Positions 1 to 7,600 of a stretch of 33,643 bases of DNA are shown here, piece by piece. Every line of letters starts with the position of its first letter. The stretch's first letter is position 1. The translations under genes and the position numbers were made by a program. A model generated the notes under the pieces. The model was given only the letters and a program-made list of their open reading frames with translations. It searched no databases and was not told where the DNA came from. Origin of the DNA: Bacilli bacterium (lineage in GTDB: Bacteria > Bacillota_I > Bacilli_A > RFN20 > CAG-826); NCBI GenBank assembly GCA_017502465.1, contig JAFVUY010000095.1:1-33643 (forward strand), in the 5' to 3' direction.

Positions 1-140
1 CACAAGACCCGTTTACGGGTAGCAAGTAAAATATGCAGGACTGGCAGGTCGTTTAAATACGCACTTGTGCGTAAGCCAGAATAGTTTAGGGCTAATTGCC
101 CGAAAAAGAAAAACCACCAGCTAGGCTGGTGGATATTTAT
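1..140 (+). ncRNA. 3' part of an unidentified structured RNA (partial, cut by window edge)
   Basis: No convincing protein is encoded here, but the plus strand is dense with nested helices. ACCCG 7-11 pairs with CGGGT 16-20. CTGGC 41-45 pairs with GCCAG 75-79 and encloses TACGCA 58-63 with TGCGTA 68-73. GGGC 89-92 pairs with GCCC 98-101. A final 8-bp stem lies at 114-132. I could not match it to RNase P RNA or tmRNA. Candidates are a Firmicutes orphan RNA such as the raiA motif, or the guide-RNA end of a TnpB element. These are guesses. The strand is inferred from the order of helices ending in a terminator-like stem; the reverse strand would form the same stems. Confidence 0.3.
106..132 (-). 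terminator. Intrinsic terminator of the AraC-family gene
   Basis: The stem CCACCAGC 114-121 / GCTGGTGG 125-132 has a 3-nt loop. Read on the minus strand it is followed directly by a T-rich run (complement of 104-113), as in a rho-independent terminator. It lies about 65 nt past the stop codon of the regulator at 197. On the plus strand the following ATATTTATT is a weaker U tract, so it may also end the structured RNA from the left. Confidence 0.7.
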
Positions 141-196
141 TATGCCGTTAAAATTTCATAATATTATATTGGTTTTGTGATGTTGCGTAGTTAAAT

Positions 197-1033
197 TTAA
201 TATTTGTACTTTTTTACAAAAGCAGTTGGGGTTAGACCTGTAAAAGTTTTAAAATTTCGCAAGAATGAAGTCATTGAAGCGTAACCACATTCATGACAAA
301 CAAAAAGCATAGAATCACTGCTTTTTAATAGCAGACTTTTAGCTTTTTCAATCTTTAGAGAATTCACGTAAGTATTGAACTCTACGTTGGTTTTTTTCAA
401 AAAAAGTTTACTTAAATAAGTGTAGGAGTATCCTATGTCGTTAGCTACTTTTTTTAAAGTTAACTCTTCAGAGAAGTGGTCATTAATATAGCTAATAATT
501 TCAGTAAAAGCAGTGTCGTAGGCAGTTGCGCTAGAAATGCTAGTCTCTTTAACGCGGGATGATGAATGAATAATCGTAAGAAAAAGTTCTAAAAAATTTT
601 GATAAAAAGAATTGTCGTGAGTAATGTCTTTTTGTTGTTTAATCGATAAAAACACCTCGTGTAAAGCAATAAGATGTTGCATTGACTTGCTGGAAACTGT
701 TAAGTGTTTTAGTTTAAGAGAATTGATAAGTGTTTTAATTTTGTCCGTAAGTAAATTTTTAGAAAACATTATATTAAAAAAACAATTGTTGGTAGTAAGG
801 TTGTAAAAGGAATGATAGTCTTTTGGGGTTAAAACGAATACGTCATTTTTAGTAACTATCATATCTTTACCGTTTAAGTGGTGGATACCATTTCCCGAGA
901 TAAAACCTGCGATTTCATAGCAATCGTGGAAATGCAGAAGATGCGCAGGTACCCTACTGTGTGTTTGTAGGTAAAGAAGGTTTTCTTTATCGAATTGTGA
1001 TAATAAATATACTGGTTTGCTTACAACTTTCAT
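197..1033 (-). CDS. AraC-family transcriptional regulator
   Basis: 278-residue cytoplasmic DNA-binding regulator. The N-terminal cupin-like sensor (about residues 15-110) has an HFHDCYE motif followed by a glycine-rich turn and fits a small-molecule pocket. The last ~95 residues are the double helix-turn-helix of AraC/XylS proteins, with first helix around LKKVANDIGYSYTYLSKLF and the typical second-half motif CGYASMTSFLRNFKTFTGLTP. The frame is open upstream to a TTG at 1078, but a consensus promoter (TTGACA, 17 nt, TATACT) lies inside that extension, so I place the start at the ATG at 1033. The gene is divergent from the surface-glycan block and is the only regulator in view, so it probably controls that block in response to a sugar. 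The ligand is unknown. Ends in TAA. Confidence 0.93.
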   Translation of the reverse strand: MKVVSKPVYLLSQFDKENLLYLQTHSRVPAHLLHFHDCYEIAGFISGNGIHHLNGKDMIVTKNDVFVLTPKDYHSFYNLTTNNCFFNIMFSKNLLTDKIKTLINSLKLKHLTVSSKSMQHLIALHEVFLSIKQQKDITHDNSFYQNFLELFLTIIHSSSRVKETSISSATAYDTAFTEIISYINDHFSEELTLKKVANDIGYSYTYLSKLFLKKTNVEFNTYVNSLKIEKAKSLLLKSSDSMLFVCHECGYASMTSFLRNFKTFTGLTPTAFVKKYKY

Positions 1034-1068
1034 AAGTCGAGTATACAACAAAAAAACTAAAATGTCAA
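1033..1068 (-). promoter_or_regulatory. Consensus sigma-A promoter giving a leaderless AraC-family mRNA
   Basis: On the minus strand TTGACA (complement of 1063-1068) is followed by exactly 17 nt and TATACT (complement of 1040-1045). Only six nt separate the -10 box from the ATG at 1033, so the predicted first transcribed base is the A of the ATG or close to it. There is no Shine-Dalgarno sequence before that ATG. The elements are seen directly; leaderless translation is inferred. Confidence 0.75.
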
Positions 1069-1112
1069 TAATTTTCAAAAATTATTCTTGGACAAGTCGT
1101 CTATAAATGTTA

Positions 1113-1129
1113 TTGGTTGAATTTTGGTT
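1113..1129 (+). promoter_or_regulatory. Possible regulator half-sites in the divergent intergenic region
   Basis: TTGGTT occurs at 1113-1118 and 1124-1129, a direct repeat with an 11-bp period (about one helical turn), between the regulator promoter and the first surface gene. AraC-family proteins typically contact two successive major grooves on one face. The sites are short and AT-rich, so chance is a real alternative. For the plus-strand transcript I see only a weak -10 candidate, TATGAT at 1168-1173, with no good -35. Confidence 0.25.
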
Positions 1130-1226
1130 AATACTAGTAAAATTATGGGGAGATTTTAACGAGTCCCTATGATAAAATATTTATACCCTAATAGTGTGGG
1201 ATATTTATATGGAGGAGTAATATAGT

Positions 1227-2855
1227 ATGAGAAGAAAATTATTGATGTTAGTTACAAGTTTAGTATTGGCTATTACATTAATTTTCACCGCTTCGGCATG
1301 TGCAAAGCCGAAGATATCTGTTTCGTTTGTTCAAAATGGGCAAGAAACGATAGTGAGAGAGATTGTGGTTGGTGGTTCGCTTAAAGCGGAAGACATACCT
1401 ACGCCTGTGACTAAAACGGGGTATGATGTTGTTTGGGATGTTGTTGATTTCACGAATATACAAGAAGATTTGACGGTTAACGTTGTAGAAACAGCAAAAA
1501 CTTACGTTTTAATGTTTAACGTTAATGGTGGTGATGAACTTCCCAACGGAAGTGCAACTTATGACAGTCCTGTTGATTTGCCTGAAGCTACAAGAGAAGG
1601 TTATGATTTCTTAGGTTGGTACTTAGGCAATGATTTGATTGAAGATGGAAGCGTATGGAGAGTAGCGGATAATGTTTCGCTTAGAGCTGAATGGGAATTA
1701 GCTCCTTGGAATCCTGAAGTTGATTACACGTTGATTGAAGACGAATATGACGTTGTGGTTGATTTTAACGGTGGTAATGCGGTGTCGCCTAATGATTGGG
1801 AACTCGTAGATATTAATCTTAATAGTGCGCCAGCATCAAACTTTTCTTATAAAGTAAGGGTGACGTTGAGTGATACTTTTGGTGCTGATGAAGCTTTATA
1901 TGGGGTTTCAAAGGCGTATGTTAGATTTTTTGGTGCGACTTCAGCGTGGAGTGGAGAAACAAATATTGAAGCTGGTAATTTAGGTGTATGCTTTAATATT
2001 GAACCTGGTGAAGTTTCAATGATTAACTTTGCCGGCGGTAGCATCATTAGAAGTTATGAAAACCTTACCGATTTAGAAATGTTGGCGAGCGGGAACTCTT
2101 TCATATTAGAGGTAGGTAGTTATGAAATTGATGAAACTACTTCAGCATTATTCATTGTAATGGATGACGTTTTAGTTGCTTTTGCTGAATATACTACGGG
2201 CGAATATTGCTTTGGTCAATATATCAGTTTTGGTTCATCAACACCTAAGTTCACTTATGAAGACTTAACGGAAAAACTTCCTGAACCCGTAATTGATTAT
2301 ACAAATCTAACAGTTTATGACATTATGACTGATTTTAACAGCAGTAGTAATGTCGAAACAGGCTCTTGGTCAATTAATAATATTAATATTGGAACTGCGC
2401 CTACTAATAACTTTGCATATAGAATGCAAGTTAATTACAAGAGCAGTTTTGGTGGCGACTCAACTTGGTGGGGAACGTCAGCGCAATATCTTAAATTCTT
2501 CGGTGCAACAGCTGGCGCTTGGAATACTACGGACGATAGCAATATAGAAGCTGGTGAATCAGGTGTTTGCTTAACTATAACACCTCAAACCATTAGTGTT
2601 ATTGATTACGTGGGTGGAACTGCTGTGGAACGTTATTCAGCAAAATCGGGTTTAACCGCAATAATTGGTGATTCAAGTATTGTTCTTGAAGTAGGTGGCT
2701 ACGAAGTTGATTCTGAAATATCAGCAATTTACGTTAAAGTTAATGACGCAGTAGTTGCTTATGCTGAATATGTAACGGGTAGTTATACTTTTGGTAACTA
2801 TATTAGCATTGGTTCAGGAAATGGTGCAGAAATTTATAGTCCTGTAGCAGAATAA
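1227..2855 (+). CDS. Surface lipoprotein with InlB-like repeat and two shared beta-rich modules
   Basis: 542-residue predicted lipoprotein. The signal peptide ends in a lipobox with the acylated cysteine at residue 25 (TASAC). After a short beta segment there is a Listeria-Bacteroides-type (InlB B) repeat at about residues 90-155, recognisable by VNGG, REGYDFLGWY and a closing LRAEWE. Two copies of the locus's shared module follow (about 165-345 and 355-540). Each starts near DY(T)xxTVYD, carries an FFGAT / W core and ends with EVGxYExD, a VKVND-like strand and TGxYxFGxYISxGS. This pattern resembles a carbohydrate-binding beta-sandwich, but no known family is assigned. AGGAG sits 8 nt before the ATG. 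The gene is first in the block and sits just before a DEP-type hydrolase gene. A role in holding a glycan at the surface is inferred. Confidence 0.85.
   Translation: MRRKLLMLVTSLVLAITLIFTASACAKPKISVSFVQNGQETIVREIVVGGSLKAEDIPTPVTKTGYDVVWDVVDFTNIQEDLTVNVVETAKTYVLMFNVNGGDELPNGSATYDSPVDLPEATREGYDFLGWYLGNDLIEDGSVWRVADNVSLRAEWELAPWNPEVDYTLIEDEYDVVVDFNGGNAVSPNDWELVDINLNSAPASNFSYKVRVTLSDTFGADEALYGVSKAYVRFFGATSAWSGETNIEAGNLGVCFNIEPGEVSMINFAGGSIIRSYENLTDLEMLASGNSFILEVGSYEIDETTSALFIVMDDVLVAFAEYTTGEYCFGQYISFGSSTPKFTYEDLTEKLPEPVIDYTNLTVYDIMTDFNSSSNVETGSWSINNINIGTAPTNNFAYRMQVNYKSSFGGDSTWWGTSAQYLKFFGATAGAWNTTDDSNIEAGESGVCLTITPQTISVIDYVGGTAVERYSAKSGLTAIIGDSSIVLEVGGYEVDSEISAIYVKVNDAVVAYAEYVTGSYTFGNYISIGSGNGAEIYSPVAE
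1720..2850 (+). repeat. Two tandem copies of the shared beta-rich module
   Basis: Copy A1 covers about 1720-2265 and copy A2 about 2292-2850. They share IEAGxxGVCxxIxP, YVGG/FAGG, LEVGxYEVD and the terminal YISxGS. A2 is much closer to copy B2 of the gene at 4644 than to A1, including long identical DNA stretches at 2355-2419 and 2469-2528. Confidence 0.85.
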
Positions 2856-2900
2856 CTTGTTGAAATTTAATTATAAATTTTGTATTAGCATTTAGTGGTA

Positions 2901-2929
2901 GAGAGAGGGATAACGAAATATCTCTCTCC
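2901..2929 (+). other. Intergenic RNA hairpin without U tract
   Basis: GAGAGGGATA-type left arm (2903-2912) pairs with TATCTCTCTC (2919-2928) around the loop ACGAAA, 10 pairs with one G-U. It is followed by CATAAAACC rather than a T run, so it is not a classical terminator. It lies between the surface lipoprotein gene and the hydrolase gene and could act as an mRNA stabiliser or processing site. Confidence 0.5.
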
Positions 2930-2952
2930 ATAAAACCGTATAGAGGTATAAC

Positions 2953-4587
2953 ATGATTAAGATATGGCAAGAAGCGGATAACACGGTAAAATGGGAAAAT
3001 ATAGAGGGAGCTAAAAGTTATACTTTATTTGACAACAATAGCAACGTAAATAAAATCGTATACAAAACAGACGACAAATTGAGTTATAAACCAACGGTCG
3101 TGGGAAAACATAAAATTAAAATTGTTTGTGAAAAGAGTAATGGTGAACTTGTTGAAGGCGAAATTGATTGCAGAGAAGTAAATATGTCCTTTGCATATCA
3201 CGCTGCAATGAGAAGTGATTACTGTTTTGAAGAAAACCAACTTGGTTTTACAGGATTAAATGTTGATGATTTAGAATACGACGGAACAAGATATGAAGCA
3301 TTTTATAATGCGGAAAAAGGTTGGTCGGCAAGAGAAGAAGATAAAACGGATTTTAGCAAAGAGCCGTATTTGTCAGAATTTTTGTTAAAATATAAAGAAG
3401 CAGGCCTAAACGTTCTTAATCCATCGTCATTTGGTGTGATTTATTCTGAAGATGATTGGGAAACAAGCAAACTAAAATTGTTAATGGATACAGCTTGGTA
3501 TAAGTTTGGCATTAAAACAATGGTTTGGGATGACACCATATTTACAATTCCAAGGCTTTACGAGTGGACGGAAGAACAGGTATTTGAATTTATAGTTTCT
3601 AAATCTTACGATAACAAAAAAGCATTATATAATTATATGCGCCATCCTGGGTTTTATGGAATAAACGTATTGGACGAGCCTTTAAGTTCAAAAGAAAAAG
3701 ATGCAAACGTTATCAATATGATTGAAAGAACGGGATATTGTGTAAAAGTCGTTAGCAAAATTGCCAAAAGCATAGGCGTTGAGTGTAAATTTGCGTGTGC
3801 ACTGTTAAAATATCCATATATATTTAAAGGTGAAGACGGTTATAGAGAATATTTGGAAGATTGGGTTAAATATTCGGATGCAGACTTTATAAGCTTTGAC
3901 GTATATATGCCATCCACTAACTGTAATCCCGAATGTGGTTCGATTGTAACGCTTGAAATGTTTGAAACGACTTACGCTTTAATAAGAGAAGTTGCTGATA
4001 AATACAGTTTAAGAATTGATGCCGCGGTTACTGCGTTTGATAATTCAAATGGCACAGGATTCACTCAAGTAAATGAAATTGACGTCGCGCAAAACGTTTA
4101 CTATGCTTTTATGTATGGTGCATCATCAATGCTTTACTTTGTAGCGTGTCCGTTCGTAGATGATGGTGCGATTATAAGAACTATATTCGGTTATGACGGT
4201 AAACCAACTGAGATATATGATTGGGTAAAAGCGGTTAACGAACGATTAACAATATTACGTTCAAAAACAGAGAATTATAAATTTAAGAATACGAACGTTA
4301 TTGTTGGTGAATCAATTCAATTTGTAAAAGCGCTTTGGTCTGACGATAATGGGAAATTTTCACATTTTTATATGAATATGAATACTTCTGCCGATAGGAG
4401 TCCGGTATTGGTATTCGTGTACGATAATGAAAGATACATCTACGTTAAAAGAGACGGTACGATAGAAGAAAAAGTTTCACAAGGTGAAACGGCATTATGG
4501 CCAACTTCGGGCGAACTGGTTATCGTATTTAACGAAAACGAAAAGATTTGGGATAGATGTGAAATGACTCCCTACAAAATTATTTAA
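2953..4587 (+). CDS. Putative DEP-motif glycoside hydrolase with N-terminal Ig/FN3-like domain
   Basis: 544 residues, no signal peptide, start supported by AGAGG about 8 nt upstream. Residues 1-80 form a small Ig/FN3-like domain (VKWENIEGAKSYTLF). Residues about 95-460 look like a TIM-barrel hydrolase: an alternating pattern with GLNVLNPSSFG, IKTMVWDD, HPGFYGINVLDEP (putative catalytic Asp241/Glu242), ADFISFDVYMP and AVTAFD. The last ~85 residues form a beta domain. It is a clear paralogue of the reading frame at 8469-9965, with matching HPGF..G....DEP and DAD motifs. I cannot place it in a numbered GH family; the acidic pair before proline resembles GH123/DUF4091-type enzymes such as the one at 16637. 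Without a signal peptide it is predicted cytoplasmic, unlike its paralogue if that one is fused. Substrate unknown. Confidence 0.75.
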   Translation: MIKIWQEADNTVKWENIEGAKSYTLFDNNSNVNKIVYKTDDKLSYKPTVVGKHKIKIVCEKSNGELVEGEIDCREVNMSFAYHAAMRSDYCFEENQLGFTGLNVDDLEYDGTRYEAFYNAEKGWSAREEDKTDFSKEPYLSEFLLKYKEAGLNVLNPSSFGVIYSEDDWETSKLKLLMDTAWYKFGIKTMVWDDTIFTIPRLYEWTEEQVFEFIVSKSYDNKKALYNYMRHPGFYGINVLDEPLSSKEKDANVINMIERTGYCVKVVSKIAKSIGVECKFACALLKYPYIFKGEDGYREYLEDWVKYSDADFISFDVYMPSTNCNPECGSIVTLEMFETTYALIREVADKYSLRIDAAVTAFDNSNGTGFTQVNEIDVAQNVYYAFMYGASSMLYFVACPFVDDGAIIRTIFGYDGKPTEIYDWVKAVNERLTILRSKTENYKFKNTNVIVGESIQFVKALWSDDNGKFSHFYMNMNTSADRSPVLVFVYDNERYIYVKRDGTIEEKVSQGETALWPTSGELVIVFNENEKIWDRCEMTPYKII

Positions 4588-4643
4588 TTTAGTAAATATA
4601 TTAAACAAATATATTAAAAACAAAATTTTAGGAGGATTTTGAA

Positions 4644-7600
4644 ATGGTTGCAAAAACAAAACGAGTGTTATTAAGTATTTTAATAGCATTAACAACAATG
4701 ATGTTTGTTATAAGCGGACTGTTATATGGCGTTGGTAATGTAGCGTTTGCTAACGATCCAATAACTGTAGATTATTCAAATATCACGGTACACGACGTTA
4801 TAAGAGAATATAACGGCGGAAACGCTATAACACCTACTGTGTGGGACGTGGCTAATTATCACAATGCAATTAATGTTACAGAAGCGCCTACTTCAAATTT
4901 TGCGTATAAATTTGCTGTGACGGCAACTAATGGTTTGGGCGGTTACATAAGATTATTTGGTGATGCTGCGGATGGTTCTTGGACGCCTTTTGATGGTCCT
5001 GTAAGTAAAGGTGTTATTTTCAATTTTGCAGAAACAGCAGTTGGTAATATTCAATTTGCTGGCTTAAATAACGGCGCTGATGCACAAAGGGTTGATGGAA
5101 TAACCGATTTAGTAAGCGGTGCTGTATTTGAGTTTGGTAGTTTTGACGTTGACTCAAATAATTCTGTTGCATATCTTAAAGTTAACGATACCGTGATAGC
5201 AAGTGTTGAATATGCAAAAGGAACGTATTCTTTTGGTACGTATATCGGATTTGGCGGAAATGGAAGTGGCACAACGTCATTTGGGTGTGCCCCAATTATC
5301 GATGAAGTTCCGGAAATTAATTACTCAAACATCACGGTACACGACGTTATAAGGGAATATAACGGAGGAGCAAACATTGAAACAGGCTCTTGGTCAATTA
5401 ATAATATTAATATTGGAACTGCGCCTACTAATAACTTTGCATACAAAATGCAAGTAAATTATTATGGAAGGTTTGGTGGGGATCCTGCATTATGGGGAAC
5501 GTCAGCGCAATATCTTAAATTCTTCGGTGCAACAGCTGGCGCTTGGAATACTTCAGACGATAGCAATATTGAAGCTGGTCAATCTGGTGTTGGTCTAATA
5601 ATAACTCCTCAAACTATAACTGCAGTAAACTATGTTGGTGGCTCAGTAAAAGAAACTTATTCGGTAAGAGATGGTTTAACATCATTAAACGGAGATTCAA
5701 CTGCTATTATAGAAGTTGGTAGTATTGAAATAGATACTGAAAAATCTGCAATATATGTTAAGATTGATGATGCAGTAGTTATATATGCGGAATATGTAAC
5801 TGGCAGTTATGTATTTGGTAATTATATTAGCATGGGTTCTGGTAACGGTGGAGAAGTTTATACTAATGCTCCACAACAAATCGTAGAACCTGAAGAACCT
5901 GAAGAACCTGAAGAACCTGAAGATTTGCCTGACGCACCAACAACAATTGATTATACGAATATCACGGTATATGACGTTATAGGTGATTTAAACGGTGGTG
6001 AAGCAGTAACTCCGTCGCCTTGGAATACTACAAGTTATGATAACTTAGTTAATTTAACGGAAGTTCCCACTTCAAACTTTGCATATAGATTACAAGTTGA
6101 TTTCTCTTCAGGATCAACTGGTGGTTACGTAAGAATGTTTGGTGATGAAGCAGACGGTAGTTGGGCACCTTTTGATAACAATGCTGATAGAACGGCGGTA
6201 ACCAAAGGTATTATTTTTGCTTTTGCCACAAATAAGGTCGCAAATATTCAATTTGCAGGTTTAACAACTGCAAATTGGTTGTCTGGTGCGCAAGAAGTTA
6301 CTGGGCTTTCGGAAGTTAGTGGCAAATTCTGTTTTGAATTTGGATGCTATGATTATGATGAAGTATATTCTATTGCATATTTGAAAGTAAATGATACAAT
6401 TATAGCAAGTGTAGCATATGCAAAAGGAAGTTATTCATTTGGTACTTACATTGGTATTGCTGGTGGTGATGGTGGTGCTACTTTTGAGCAAATTGAATCT
6501 GCACCTACTGTTGACTATACAAAAATTAATAAAATTTACGATTTTAACGAAGTTAACAACGGCGTGTTAAAAACTTCAGTAAGCACTGCTTATTGGGCGC
6601 CTACTTCGTTTGCCATTCCTGAAATTAACAATGCTATAAAATTCAATTTTGAAACAGCTGGTTTTGATGGTGGTATGCAATTGTTTGCTACTTCAGATAC
6701 TGGATTATGGACCGGGGCTATATACCTTGGCTCTAATGGTGATTATCAAAACAACTTTGGTGGAACGTCTATTAGAGAGTGGGTTTCTGGTTGGAGTAAT
6801 TGGTCTGAAACGGCAACGTTTGAAATCGGTATTTATCAAAACGGTGACAATTACGTTATTTATTTAACTATAGATGGCGAACTTAGATTCTATTACGAAG
6901 CAACTGGAGAAGTAACGTACGGTAATTATATTAACATGTATTCTTCTTCTGGAAACGAAATTTCAGCAGTTGAAGAATATGTTGTTGATTATGATACTGT
7001 TGAAGTATTTAACGTTGCAGATATTTTAGGTGAAACTGAAATTGATTTAGCTACAAGCGGTGTTTATAATCTTGGTTCATTAACTAAAAATGCTAACGTA
7101 GCATTTAAATTCCGTTATTACGTTGGCGATACGTTTGACGGCGCAAACTTTAGACAATTTGGTTTCTTACAAGACGACAGCGACAATCAACCTATTTGGA
7201 CTGGTACTGGTTTCGAAATGAATTTTTATTATAATGGTAGCGGTGCAAACTGTTCTATTAGTAAAGGTGGTGCTGGTTTTGGTGGATTTGCTTATGGTGG
7301 ATTTGTTGCCGGTGCATTGCTTAACATTGAATTTGGTACTTATGACTTAGACTCACAAAACGCATATTTCTACGTTGGAATTGACGGTGAGATCGTATTC
7401 ATTAAGTCATACGCTAAAGATTCTGTAACTCTTGATTACGGCGTAGCAGCACAAGTTACAGAAGATACAGATGCTAACATTAGAGTTTTAGATGCTGAAA
7501 AATATCTTATCGACGAAGTTGTTGGAGATAGACACGCTTATCACGTTGTTGATAATGACGGTTTCTACACCTTATCTTCAAATAGTGGAAACTTTGCTTT

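Noticed and set aside
1..84. Open reading frame running in from the left edge (27 codons, stop at 82-84)
   Set aside because: Too short, no recognisable protein sequence, and it overlaps well-formed RNA helices, which explain the sequence better.
1034..1078. Extended N-terminus of the AraC-family regulator from a TTG at 1078
   Set aside because: A consensus promoter lies within this stretch, the extension has no ribosome site, and the ATG at 1033 begins the family-like sequence.
5886..5921. CRISPR-like or regulatory tandem repeat
   Set aside because: The repeats are contiguous, in frame and without spacers; they simply encode a Pro/Glu hinge.
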